This document shows, in pieces, positions 24,685 to 36,592 of a DNA stretch of 64,000 nucleotides. The first letter of the stretch is position 1; each line of letters starts with the position of its first letter. The notes beneath the pieces were generated by a model. The model had not been told where the DNA came from. It saw nothing but the letters and a program-made list of their open reading frames with translations, and did not search any database. The translations under genes and the position numbers were made by a program. This stretch comes from Schistocephalus solidus (lineage: Eukaryota; Platyhelminthes; Cestoda; Diphyllobothriidea; Diphyllobothriidae): positions 1 to 64,000 of the forward strand of contig WEDG01000317.1 of assembly GCA_017591395.1 (NCBI GenBank). The letters run 5' to 3'.

Positions 24685-25049
24685 CTGTTTTTTTAATTTC
24701 TTCAGAAATTAATCGGTAACTTGGAGTTAATCAGTCTACTTGAGGGCTTTTAGGCGTAGATTGAAAGTTGATATGAATATTTGAGCCAACTTCTCTCAGC
24801 CGCAGTGAGATACCCCCGTAAAAGTCATTAAACTGCCAACAGGCTGCCAGGTGGAACAGTACTCACAGCTCAGGTACCAACTAAAAGCCCAGACACATGT
24901 TTCGCCGGTATTCGGCTCTGGCTCCTCAGTGGGGCCCTCAGAATTCTCAGCGTTCCTTCTGGTAGATACCCCAGTTTACAAATTGCTGTTTTTTAACTTC
25001 CTCAGACATTACCCGATAGCTTGGAGTAACTCAGTCTACTTGAAGGCTG
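24685..25049 (+). repeat. Degenerate direct repeat spaced 300 bp at the right flank of the array
   Basis: The segment from 24,685 (CTGTTTTTTTAATTTCTTCAG, then CTTGGAGTTAATCAGTC) recurs at 24,986 (CTGTTTTTTAACTTCCTCAG, then CTTGGAGTAACTCAGTC). Both end near CTACTTGAGGG or CTACTTGAAGG. The two CTTGGAGT blocks are 300 bp apart, suggesting an older, longer-period duplication. Confidence 0.75.
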
Positions 25050-27331
25050 TAATCTGGATTATTTTTTTCAGGACCTAAGCTTGTATCTGCCCTACTTTAA
25101 CTTGTTAACTTATGCTTCATCAAAATCGAAGCGCTTAGTGCTTGGAGTAAGTTTGAGTAGTTTGAGAAATCGAACGATGTCCTCCCTAACCCACTGTGTT
25201 TTATGGATGGTTGATCAGCTCTCCTGAACTAAATGACTTCCCATAACCTGACCCGTCTCCCTTAATCCTGCTGATTTCCTACATTTGGCAGACGATTCAC
25301 ACGACGCTTTGTCTTATAACTTAAGTTATTTAATCTGGCAAACGGAAAGCTACTGTACTTTGTGCCTCACTTCTTGGCACATCATAATTGTGACCCAATA
25401 TCGCCCCAATAGGGGGAACTTATCATGTATTTTCATGATACTGTTATTTGTCATTCCAGCATAGATGATGAATATCTCCATCTTCTTAAGCCTGGTCATA
25501 ATAAAAATAATTTCTTGCAAAAGGAGCCGTTTTTGCTGGCCCTTTATCATCTCATTTTTCCAGCTTTTGGCATGCTGAGTACCCGTTTAAATTATGCCAC
25601 AAGTAATGGTTACCTAACTAACCACGCGTAGGGCATTTTGAACCTTCAGTTGAATATTCTTTGGAGTTTCTAAAAAATTATGCTAAATTACGGTTTCTAC
25701 TGATGAGATATCGGCCTCCTTCGGTATCTTCTCTTACCGCTAGACATAGCCAGACAATGCACATAAGAACTTGGATTTTCGCACAAATGCTTTGTGGAAT
25801 AGTCAATTAGAGATTTTGGAGTTCCGTAGAGCGAGATTACCGCTACCAACGGTCGCAGTGGGACTTCAATGTGGCAAACCGCAGACAGGTGAAAAAGCTT
25901 AGCAATGGTTGGTTCAGTTTGTCTCCTGGGTTTGGTTCTATCTCCTCACAGTTGTCACTTCCCTATGAAGACGCTTCAGCCCTTTATTAATATACGAAAG
26001 CTGTGCCTGGTCTATGTCTGTTTGTCTTACCTCTGCGCCAAATTTCGTCACGGGATCGACTGTTGGGGTGGGTGGAGAGGAGAAGTCAACGTGTCATGTG
26101 GGTGAGGGGGATTTTATGGCCGTTCTACAGGAGGTGGAGGAGGAGTGAGACAGAGAGCATGGCCAGTCAGTCCTCGTGTCGGGCTGTTTGGTTGGCGGTC
26201 TCCCGTGGCAGTCGCCTTGACAATCAGGGTCGAACCCTGCCACGGATGTTGCAAGGCCCTGCCAATGGTTTTTTTGAGAATATAACGTGGTTGACTAGAC
26301 CTATGGTGCTCACCATCATCGTACAATGAAATGCTATAACTTTGTTGACTTTCGCAAGCACATCCGTGCGGTAAAGGATGTGCAGTGTATGTTGATTTGA
26401 ATTACTTCACTGTACTCGGATTTTGACTGCCCTTTGTGGCCTTACTTTCATAATTTGAGAGGCTGTGCCACGAATTGTTTCAATCCAAGGTAACCATTGG
26501 CAACCGGATGAATGAACTCGCGAAACGTTTTCTGGTATTCACTGATCGACGTCAACTTACCCATCTTTTTCATAAGCAGGCGATGATGCCATGTGTGGCA
26601 TAGCTGCACTGACCAGAAGATTATTTCTAAGGTAGCTCTGCTACGCTGCAGTTTGATTGGGCCTCGTGGAAGAGTGATACCCCAGCTTCCAGGGGGAGCC
26701 TTTGAATGTTGCACTTCTCATAAAAAGCAAGCGAGGCGCCAAGAACTATGTGATAGCATATGACACAGTTGAGGAGCCGGATATCAAATAACTTCATTGT
26801 TTAAAGTTAAGGCGTACTTATTAATTAAAGATAAGGTAGGAATGACCACCCACGAATAGCTTAAAACCTGTCTGCTCGATGAAACAGAAGCTCATAAAAA
26901 CGACAAAGAGGTGATCGAGTGACAAAAAATTAGTAAGAACAGGAAGACAAGGTAGCCTGAGGTAACTTTTACTTTTCTAAGAAAAAAACGCCCATTACTC
27001 ATAAAAGTTTATGTTGAATCAGAATTATTTGTATGAAATTTTAGTGACCTTTAATTAACCTAAGGATATAAGAAAATAAGTTAACTGCAATTCCGAAATT
27101 CCATGTACGCCTTTTACATTTTGAAACGGGAACATTCAACAGGAGTCCATTCTTCAAAATCACACATGCACTTGACTTTATGTGAACGTAAGAAGCCGCT
27201 GAAAGTAAAACATCAGGATGAAGTGGCGCTCACCGATCAAAGTTTTGGGACATGCTCGTCCCGTCGTGTCTTGCGTCTCAATCCTGGCAAGCCATAATAT
27301 AGCGACTAGTAATTTATACATATGATGGAGT
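25050..27331. other. Spacer
   Basis: Open frames at 25.9-26.3 kb and on the minus strand at 26.45-26.71 kb show no recognised domain or exon signals. No repeat was recognised except GATGAAGTGGCGCTCACCGATCA at about 27,217, a short SINE-linker-like piece. Confidence 0.45.
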
Positions 27332-27513
27332 ACCGAAAACGACAAGGGAGACCAGAATGGCCATTTCTGACTTATTAGCCGTCATCAGCCAGTCATACCC
27401 AATCCCGAGTGTGGCTCATTTGGGATTTGAACACGGGATCTTTGGTCATTGAGTCAAACGCTCTACACATGAGCCACGGGCTCGTTGTCTTGTCGGTTGT
27501 GATCGGGAATATC
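27332..27513 (-). mobile_element. SINE, left arm of an inverted pair
   Basis: On the minus strand it runs from linker (ATTCCCGATCACAACCG) through the tRNA-like head with GCCCGTGGCTCATGTG and a B-box-like GGTTCAA relic, to the body (GCTGATGACGGCTAATAAG). It pairs with the plus-strand copy at 27,544-27,722 across a 30-base centre. Confidence 0.85.
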
Positions 27514-27543
27514 AATCATGATGAAGTGGCTCTCACTGATCAA

Positions 27544-27722
27544 GTGATATTCCCGATCACAACTGGCAAGACAACGAGCCCGTGGCCATGTGTAGAGCGT
27601 TCGACTCAATGACTAAAGATTCTAGGTTCGATTCCTGGGTTGTTCACACTTCGGGATTGGGTATGATCTGGCTGATCATGGCTAATAAGCCAGAAATGGC
27701 CATTCATCTTTGTCGATACTCT
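27544..27722 (+). mobile_element. SINE, right arm of an inverted pair
   Basis: Linker (GATATTCCCGATCACAAC), head (GCCCGTGGCCATGTGTAGAG), B-box (GGTTCGATTCC) and body (GCTGATCATGGCTAATAAGCC) appear in order. Near-complementarity to 27,332-27,513 over about 170 bases would let a transcript fold into a long hairpin. Confidence 0.85.
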
Positions 27723-28427
27723 ATCAAAGTAAAACAGATTGATAACATTTCTAAATCATTAATCGCTCCTCACCCCTTGCGTGAGCTATGAACTGGAGCT
27801 CCAAGCTAAACGACTAATCTCCATATTCTGCCTTGTAATGGAGGCAGATCTGTGCCAGCTACATTCATATGGCTTTGATGATCATTGGTCGCAGTTGACA
27901 GCATGTAGATCCGTCGTTAAGTTTGAATAACGGACTCCAGTTCAAATGGAATGTGCATTTGACCAGCGGTGGGAGTAGATGTGACTGAGAGAAAACGCTT
28001 GGCGCTTATATTCATAAAATGATTTACAGCTCTATTCCAAAAAGTTCATTCCATCTCCTTTAGTTTATTCTAGAGAACAGTGCGCTTAACGATATCTTTT
28101 CAACACATTTGTAATTATGGAATCCTGCAAAAATGCGTTTTGGTGCACTTACAGCTAACGGAGTGTTGTTGAAGGTAAGCTGAGGCCTAAACTGACTACT
28201 TTTAGAGGCTCTCAGGCTGTACATGGACTGCATCCTGGACTGTCAACAGATAGGTAAAGGATGATAACTAGTTAATTAACTCCGTAGATGGACGCCGTGC
28301 CTGAGTGCACCAAACCTGGTTCCAATACCGGAAACTCAGAATAACGCACCGTCATCCTGACTTTAATTAGTTCTTCCTCACGCAAGTCAGACAGCATTCC
28401 TGTGACGCGTATCTTCTCCTCATTTAG
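27723..28427. other. Spacer
   Basis: No gene or repeat recognised. Confidence 0.5.
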
Positions 28428-28639
28428 CACTCTTATAACTTGTTACGGTGCCTCCAGCATGTTCTACTGGAAGCGGAGCAGCCAGACGGTTTTACTCCAT
28501 TGTTTAACTCCATCTTCGCTCTTTCAAGTCTGGTCTGCTCTGTTCCTGTGAGGTCGGCAAGGAGCGCGTACGTGGGCACGAAACGTGTCCAATCTACCGT
28601 GCACGTCGGTCAGCCTATCTTAGTGAAAGATCTAACTGC
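28428..28639 (+). CDS. Candidate internal exon, unrecognised product
   Basis: The acceptor-like TCTTCTCCTCATTTAG precedes position 28,428, and the in-frame TAG is inside that acceptor. The single open frame runs HSYNLLRCLQHVLLEAEQ through to ...GQPILVKDLT. It stops at a GTAAGG donor (28,640) before the in-frame stop. The length is 212 bp, starting in phase 0 and ending in phase 2. Composition is protein-like (balanced, Leu/Val-rich, one PDG turn), but I recognise no family. Splice-site quality is the main argument. Confidence 0.25.
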
Positions 28640-29894
28640 GTAAGGTTTGCGTGAAAATAACGGTTCAACTTTTTTATTTCGCCTCAGGTTGTCCATATTT
28701 TGAAAAGTGTGTTGTGTAACGCGCCATCAAACGACCGATGGAACTGTCAACACACTGGTTGAGTGCAACACGCGTAAATGCGGCTGGGCAATTGAGGTGT
28801 GGTTGTGTGCAATCAAAGAAACAAGGGAATACTGTCGCAATTAATTGTGACCTGAAGCTAAATTATTCTGTCAAACTGCATGGCAACGGAGAAGACAAAT
28901 GTCATTTATCCGGTATGTCAATCTGATCATACGACACTTAAGCAAAGGAAAATCGACCCTCAAAACTTGGTTACAACAAAAACACATTGCTTCTTCCTCG
29001 TACATTTGGCGATGGCTTCTTGACTCTCGAAACACGCTCAATATTATTCAGTAGGAGAGAAAGTCACCGTTTTGTTTCCCCATCGTCTCTTGAAGCCCTA
29101 CTATTCTTACTGTTTATTTCATCTACTAGAGTCTACCTCTGGTATTATCAGAGGTTAGGAACCAGAAATATCCGCAAATGATTGAAATCCGTGAATAAGC
29201 AAGACCGCTCTAAAAAAACGTGCAGCTGGCTAGTTATAACAAAACATATGCTTTATGTTATCAGGTTAAAACACCCTTTAAAATATATGACTTAATGCTG
29301 CGCATAAAAATGCCTGCAATTGTTACTCTTACCTAGGCTAAAACTAATCGCGTTACCCCTATGTATTATTGATATTTTTCTTTGTCCATACTAATATTGG
29401 AAAATTTTTAAATCTTTTTAATTTAAAAATGCTATTATAAAACATAAAAAATGAAAAGAAATCGCGAAAATTTTAGATATGCTCTGTGAAAAAAAGATCA
29501 ACGAAAACTTAACTGAGAACAGAGGGCGTCAACTGGACATCCCTCTAAAACTAATGTCTGTGGTCTGTCCGTGGCTATTCATAACAATTTAAGAGTGAAC
29601 CTAGTGGTTGTTTTTAAGTCGTGGATTTTCATAAGGCACTCGAAGGCACAATATTAGGAAAAGGTACTCCACGCTTCACTCTGTACGTTGAGAAGGCAGA
29701 ACTGGTAAGCTATGTTGGACTGAATCTCAGTGATCTACGGCATCCAAATACCTCTGATCCCCCGTCAGGTTTTGAAATACCTTCACAGCAGCTTTCTCCT
29801 CCATTTATGCTTCTTCACCTCCACAAATAACCTTTTTTGTAACAATCGGTTGAATGATCTCGATCTATTATTTTATTTCTCCCTCCCCCCACAT
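28640..29894. other. Spacer
   Basis: AT-rich from 29.2 to 29.6 kb. A frame at 29,621-29,830 contains a GTAAGC donor-like site at about 29,706 but nothing recognisable. Confidence 0.45.
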
Positions 29895-30115
29895 TCGGTA
29901 AGTTAACTTCGCCTTGCGGTTGCCCGTATATCGAACACGCGATGAAGGGCAGATGTCATTGGTGATGCGCACCCATAACAAATGACACAAACGGGGGTGT
30001 GATGGCACACCCACTGCGCCCAGTCCTGACTCCGATCTTCTTGACCTTCTCACATCGTCGGTCCCAGAAGGGATAGGTAAGAGCGAGCGTGCGGCAGATG
30101 AGGCGCAAATGTTAC
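29895..30115 (-). repeat. Dispersed repeat family R1, copy 3
   Basis: Read on the minus strand: GCGCCTCATCTGCCGCACG, GGTCAAGAAGATCGGAGTC, GGGCGCAG and GTGTGCCATCACACC. These align with CTTGCGCTGCATCTAACGC, AGTCAAGAAGACCGGAGTC and GTGCCGTCACACC of the copy at 62.3 kb. Confidence 0.65.
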
Positions 30116-30424
30116 TAGAAGCAAATTTCGGTAGAGCTTACCGTCTTTGCATCCACTATGCACTTGGAAACTGAAGCTGTTACTAGCCGCACACTGAAGA
30201 CCAACGTGGGCATATACATATGAAGATTTTAGCCTACACCATTAAAACAATTTTACCATCGAGCAGGCGCTTAAAGCCATCCACCTCACACCCACTTTTT
30301 CTTGTACGTGACCTTATAACAAACCTTGGCTGTCCATCGTGGAGGTTGGGAAGATATTGGGGAATACTTCAGTGCATTGTAGGAGTGGAAGGGTTAAGTT
30401 TTAAAAACCAAATTTTGAACACTT

Positions 30425-30584
30425 CCGAAAAAGACAAGCGAGAGCGGAGTAGCCCTTTCCGGCTTGTTAGCCATCGTCAGTCAACCCTTCCCAGCCCCAG
30501 TTTATGCACCAGCCGAGGCTCGAATCCACGACCCATCGATCAGAAGTCCAACGCTCTTACTCACTGCGCCATGGGCTCGTGGTC
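30425..30584 (-). mobile_element. SINE copy
   Basis: On the minus strand it carries CACGAGCCCATGGCGCAGTG, the block GAGCGTTGGACTTCTGATC, a B-box (GATTCGAGCC) and a body with CTGACGATGGCTAACAAGCC, ending CTTGTCTTTTTCGG. It is a moderately diverged complete head and body. Confidence 0.8.
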
Positions 30585-30761
30585 CATTCACCCATTCTAC
30601 TGCTGTTTGTACTATTGCCACGAGGAACGAGACGCGAAGAGTCGAGTTCCAGGAAGTAGTCCCGAAGAAGGAGACAAGATCACTACAAGGCCTCATAACA
30701 GTAGTATTGGCACTGTTACTGCGAGTGACAATCCTAATGGTACCGATTGAGTAACAATTCT

Positions 30762-30942
30762 GACCAAGACAGAGGAGACTTGAATATCCAATTCAGGCTT
30801 ATTAGCCCTCATCAGTCAGTTATACCCAACCCCAGTCGTTGCCGTAACTGAGGCTGGAAAGCGTGATCTATAACTGCACCACGGGTTAATTGTCTTGCCG
30901 GTTTCGATTGGCAATATTGACATTGGTTGATGAACGCCCAAG
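30762..30942 (-). mobile_element. SINE copy
   Basis: The minus strand shows tail (GGCGTTCATCAACC), linker (ATATTGCCAATCGAAACCGG), a decayed head and a body (CTGATGAGGGCTAATAAGCC). The tail-linker-head order matches the tandem arrangement seen at 48.5 kb. It lies 178 bases beyond the preceding copy, in the same orientation. Confidence 0.75.
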
Positions 30943-31977
30943 TTCGGCTTATGCAACCACAGTAAATTTTCATTATTCCAAATTTAATAGATTACGTGTT
31001 AGGTCAGGGTCACAACGGTTCGGGTTTCAAGTTATTTAAGCTGTTTGTTTGCATAAAATCGCGAAAATACGACGCGTAATGGACGGAAAAGCACAATTGC
31101 ACGTGTCTCCCATTAATCAATTTGTATCGTTTTCTAAAGGCCTGATTTCGTTGGAAAAATCACTAAAAAAAACGATACAGATGTAAGCAAAGGGAAAAAC
31201 AGGTGAAATGGGAATAACAGATTTTCAGAATTTGTTGTACCCTCCAAAACCATTCACTGATACCTTCATATGTGGAGAGTTAAGAAGCGCTTACCAGGAT
31301 GTTTTAGTGTGAAACAACTATCATCCCTATCTGTCCTATCTTTATTATTTAAGTTCAATATCGATGCTTTTTCCCTAGAAAAATATAGCAATCGACATTT
31401 AAATTACCATTTTCGGGAGCGTTAACACTAAGCGTGCCCTACTAAAGTAAACCACAGCGATGACTACGCGCCAAAGTAGTAGTTAGTGCTTTTTTACTAC
31501 CTTCAGAAATTGCTGTTAACTGTGACGGTATGTTTTATTTTCGGCAAAAGTATTCAGGAGTACTTGCCTCCTGGTAAGCAGTCTGTTTAGAACACGTCAT
31601 TGTTCTTTCCGGTAGTTTAGATTTGTATCTTACAGTGAGAGTGGTTCTCTAACTGCTTCACACGTCTGACTCTGAAGGTACTTCGCATTAGAGTAGCAAA
31701 GCAGAGATAAACAACTAAATAGGTGTGAGACAACTGTTAGCATCGACTGATTTGTGAATATAACATAATATACTAATAAGATAGTACCATCGGGCCATGT
31801 TAAAGATAACGACTGACTAGGTCGTGTAAACACTATTGCATCAAGGAGCCTTGTCAAATTTTCAGGCGTGTAATAATGGCCCTGGCAAAGACTTGACGCG
31901 ACAATCATTTATGTGCAGGTAGGCTCGACCTGCGATCCATATCCGTTAATGCGTGCTGTCAATATAACCTTACTTGG

Positions 31978-32150
31978 AAAGGCAAGGCAGATATGAATGT
32001 TCATTTCCGTCTTCTCGGCCATCACCAGTCAACCATACCAACCGCAAGGTTTTGCAATCGCTGAAACCCGCAACCTGTTGGTTAGAAGGCTAAAACCCTA
32101 GCAAAGAGCTCTCCACACTGTCGGTTGGGATCGGATATATTGACAATGGT
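31978..32150 (-). mobile_element. Degenerate SINE copy
   Basis: The minus strand shows linker (ATATATCCGATCCCAACCG), a decayed head, and the body (GACTGGTGATGGCCGAGAAG). It is more diverged than the copies near 30 kb. Confidence 0.65.
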
Positions 32151-35100
32151 ATGGGGTCGTTTACCTACTCATTCTGTTGGGACTTAGGGATCGCCCAGCA
32201 CCGGGGAATATACAGAGAGTAAAATTACAGAGACGTAGCGGGACGAGTCAGTTCCGACCGCTTACCACTCCTCTGTCACACTCATGATTGTGTTGTACAT
32301 ACTCTGTTCAATTATTCTTTGTATCGGCTGTGTTTGATTGAAATTATGTCTACAATTTTTTTAAAATCACTTTCCTAGGCTTTCAACGTTCATTATTTTA
32401 CCGGCTGTAATGGCTCACAGGGATTTTGTCCTTTAATCCCTCTCACTTGTCACAGACAGTAATCTTAACAATTCACACACTATAAATAACAAGTCATGGA
32501 AGAGACAACCAACTCTAAGAGGTTACCTGTGCCAAGATAAACAAAATCATATTCACCAAATCAATCATTCGACGTGGCACCCAAGTTCATTTTGGGGATA
32601 AGCTCAAAACAGTTCTGTTGCATTAATTGTCTGTGGGAAATTTTTGTGATTTTGTGATTTTGTGATAAGTCTATGCCTCGGCGCAAGACATTCTGCCATC
32701 CAGTGTACCTGGGTATTTACTTTTATCCGGTAACTAGTGCGGGGAACTCAAGCGTTATTCTGCAATCATTCATTCATTGATATTCAGATCCAAAAACATT
32801 AGTCTGAAGGCTGGTTGAAGCACAATACAAAGCCTGTTCATTTCATGAGTGAGGCCCTGTAGAAAAAAATGGGTTGAATTCAGTATTCCAGCCACCTGGT
32901 TAACTCAACGAGAGTCTAGATTACGTGGCATCGCTTTATCATGCATGGCCATTTTGCGTCACTTTCCTTGAGACGACCTTTAAATACACATGTTTTAATT
33001 CAAAATGACGATGAAATTAAACAGAACTTTGAGCAAGAAGGAGCAAAATCAACGAAGACAGAACTTTTATAGCGAAAGATATGCTGTCTGAGGTATAAAA
33101 CATTTCATCTTTTGGGGTTATTTTCGAAGGAGCAAAAAAAGGTGCAAAATTTTATGTATCGTTTAAGAGAGTCGGCTCATTTCAATTTTGCTCAAAAAAC
33201 ATTTTTCTTAAAAAGTCCGAGGGACTGGATTTTAAGATTGTGTTGAAAGCCCTTAACTAGTACTGAAGTTGTAACCGCAAATAATACAGAGGAGGGAACC
33301 ACGAACATAGAAACTTCGTCGGTTTATGAAAACCTTAAATTTTTTGAAGTAAATTCAGAGTTGAAGACTGCCTATCACAAAACTTAGAATTCAAAAAAAT
33401 ATCGCAGCAAAATGTATGCCAAAAGGCATGAAAAGTGCGTTCTCTGCCTATGAGATCATAGCATACACAAAAATCCGACACCAAAAGCACACTTTGGTGC
33501 ATGTAGAGAAGTGGTAAAGTTCCATTTAAAAAATCATTTTGTTATTTGACTTTTAAATTCACATTAACCTCAATAAGCTAAAATGTAATTCTATTTATTT
33601 AATGACGTCACCCTTGAATATTTTCCCGCCAATTCTTAGTAATTCTAGTCAGAGTAAATGACTAGTTCCAGAATGAGAATCAGCTAAAATGAGAGCAATT
33701 TATTTCGCCAGAAAAGGAACCTGAAAAGAAAAAATAATAACTATAAAAAAAGTCAGTTTTAAAACAAAAACCGAAAAAATGCTTCCTTTTTTCGTAAAAT
33801 TAATGCTCAGTTTGAAAACAAGCGGCTGAATAGCAGCTGACCGATCAAGATAGAGAAGATTAGGGAGACAAAGATTTGTAACCTTATCTGTAACGTCACT
33901 CGAATGTTTCTTCATTGAACTCTAAGGTTTGCGCTTTGTAAAAAAATATGAAAGACGATGGAAGGTTATCTCGGTACTTCAACTAGGAAAATCTAATAGC
34001 TACATGACAGTGGAGCCTATAGTCACTTTTCAAGATAGAAAACGTCCGTCACCAAAAATGTTTAGTATCAACTGAGATCAATATTTTCCTAAAGAGTACG
34101 TGAATATGTAAAAATATATGCGAGGTTACCGAAAATATTTGCGTCCATTTTTAATTAAAATATAGCTACGACACTTTTGTTGATCGTTTCATAAACCAGA
34201 GTGAAGTTTTAAGTCCTGTAGTCGTTTTCAGCGTGTAGTCTCTATTTGTCCGTATTTTTGGTAGCATACAGATCATTCTATTATTTTACTAAATCGGTGT
34301 GTTAGAGCTTGTCCTCTTTCACAGTCAAGAAAATTCAACTGGATCAAATCTTTTTCCCAGTAAGCCCTAGGAAGTTGCCAACATTTGGGAAAAAACTGGC
34401 AGGCCCCTGGTAAGTAACCAAATAAATGCCAGGAAAATCGAGTGATATAACTCATTTTGCTGGCGATGATTCATCCTTACTAGGTTTCAACTGCTTTTAC
34501 TGATGAGCACCATTGACCAATTATGGTTTCAATTTCCTGACCACGGGGTAATCAAAATATTTCAAAATAATTTACCACCCTACACTTTGTGCCCTCAGTA
34601 AAAAAAAGAACTTAAATTTTCTTTCCCACTGATAGAGAAGCTCATAAAACTGTGAAATCTTTTAAAAATTGACACATACACTGAACGTTTCATGTTGAGG
34701 TTTATGTTCCGTGTATTTGCTACATTACTTGTGCACATGCGTAGTAAAAATACTTGCATATTACTTGAATTTATCGCACCCTTAACACCACCTCTAGTTT
34801 CCCTTTATGTAAGTACACGACCGCCTGTACTGCGGATTTTTTCCGGTCACATGTCTTGGAAAGAGAAGGTATCGAGTGACATCCAGTGATTCGCGAAGCA
34901 ACAATCGCGTCAGGATTTCAGAGCCTGTAGGACCTTCATCTCTTACAGTTTCCTTTACAAATTATTCACCGTTTAGGTTTCCTTTCAGCACACAATCCTT
35001 AATTTTTCCCCCATTCATCCTGCAAAGGCCTGAAGAACTAAATACATTAAACAGTAATTTGTGCGAAACCTGCGGAATCTTATCGCAACAAATCGTTGGT

Positions 35101-35222
35101 ACCTGGCGGATGCGAATTAGCCCTTTGGGGCACCAGGTATCTTTTTTTCAAATATAATCTGCACCTCGAGGGAGATAGTTGTAAGCCTATGCCTAATGCA
35201 ATTAACCTATCCTCGTGTGTCT
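32151..35222. other. AT-rich spacer
   Basis: Rich in A and T runs. No conserved peptide, exon or repeat family was recognised. This is the 3' distal flank of the IRF2BP-family gene. Confidence 0.5.
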
Positions 35223-35258
35223 GCCTCATCGGCCTGCTCTCTAGCAGGCCGATGAGGC
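35223..35258. other. Perfect 16-bp GC-rich hairpin
   Basis: The arm GCCTCATCGGCCTGCT pairs without mismatch to AGCAGGCCGATGAGGC around a CTCT loop. It lies about 560 bp past the IRF2BP stop codon and about 90 bp beyond the candidate poly(A) signal, so probably outside the mature mRNA. Confidence 0.85.
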
Positions 35259-35344
35259 CGCGTGGCGGATTGAAAAGAGCACCCCTTTTGCAGAGTTCTG
35301 GTTAGAAGACATCGGTAGGAGCCCACACACGGTGCCAACTTTAA

Positions 35345-35350
35345 TTTATT
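35345..35350 (-). terminator. Poly(A) signal AATAAA
   Basis: On the minus strand AATAAA lies about 470 bases after the stop codon of the IRF2BP-family gene. It is the only canonical hexamer I found on that strand between the stop and 35.3 kb. The implied 3' UTR contains a long pyrimidine-rich stretch (35,625-35,700) and CTG/CAG-type triplets. Confidence 0.5.
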
Positions 35351-35816
35351 TTTCAAAGGGTGTTTTGAGAACAGCGGCTAGCGCTTCGTCGTCGTCGTCG
35401 CTGCTGCTGCTGCTGCAATTTTACAGAGGTTTCTCAACCAAGTGACAGCTAGCAAAACATAGAATAAAGAACTAGAGCAGAACATAATGCGCCTATTTTT
35501 CAGGCAAATCCTATTTCACCCACTCAGTGCATGATCTCTGCATCAGTACCCGTGATTAAGAGATACATCGAAGCGATAGTAGGGTAACCACGGAGCGAAA
35601 AAGCTGCAGCAGCAGAAAGAGAAAAACTAAAATGAAAAAAAAAAGAAAAAGAAAAAAATGAGGAAAAAAGAGAAGGACGATGAAAATGTAGAAGAAGGGG
35701 TAGTGAAAGCAATGAGAGCTGGCATAGGAGCAATACCGGAAAGAAGAGGAAAACAAAATGCTGTCATTAAATGCTTGGGGAGTGAGAAGTAAAATGCGGG
35801 ATCGCGGGTCGACCTC

Positions 35817-36561
35817 TCAGGCTGTCTGGTGCGCAGACGAATGCGACAGCGCGGATGGTAGCTCATCTACTTTACCCAAACTAGGAAACAGGGAGGTGGA
35901 TTTGGTCGTCGGCGATGACGGCAGTTCCGACTCTGTGCAGCCATTTGCCGTGCTAGCTGCCTTTGGGGTATATGCTGACTCCAAGTTACTTCTACCGCCG
36001 CTCAGCCGGTTGTTTTGCTGGTCCTGGACCTCCTCATCCAATCTTGATCTTTTGGCGCGCTGAGGCTCGCAGTTTGAGGAGGTCTCCGGGGAAAGGCCTT
36101 GTCCAGCGCCCTGGCCGGCACCTGCAGAGGGCGCAGGTGGGCGCTTTTCGCAGGCGGAAGGGCTTGGTGGTTGCATTCCTAGGATAACCGCGAGCTCCGA
36201 CTCCATAAGAGCCCAGGGACTCTTGGAGCCAGGCAACATGCAGAGCTGGCCGCTGGGACAGTAGATCTTGGGCAAACCGCTGGTTGTAACTTTGCGCAGC
36301 CATGGTCTGACATCCTGAAGAAGGTATTGCCTAGCACAGGCGAAGCAGAATCGATGGTTCGCCTTGGCTGGGCACTGCACGAAGTGTGTGCCCTCGAGGC
36401 AGGTGCTGCAAAAGAGACATTTAACTTTTTCCGTCACTTCGCTGCCAGTCCTACCAGGTGTGTCCTTATCGGTGGAGCTGGTGATATCATTGCAAGAACG
36501 TCCCTGTCCGACGTGCCGCCTCTCAGGATCGAGTTCTGAGAGAATGGTGCAATTGCTTAAC

Positions 36562-36592
<31 letters not shown>

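Noticed and set aside
31630..31908. Minus-strand 92-codon ORF with a hydrophobic segment
   Set aside because: AT-rich sequence gives hydrophobic codons by chance. No exon signals and no family recognised.
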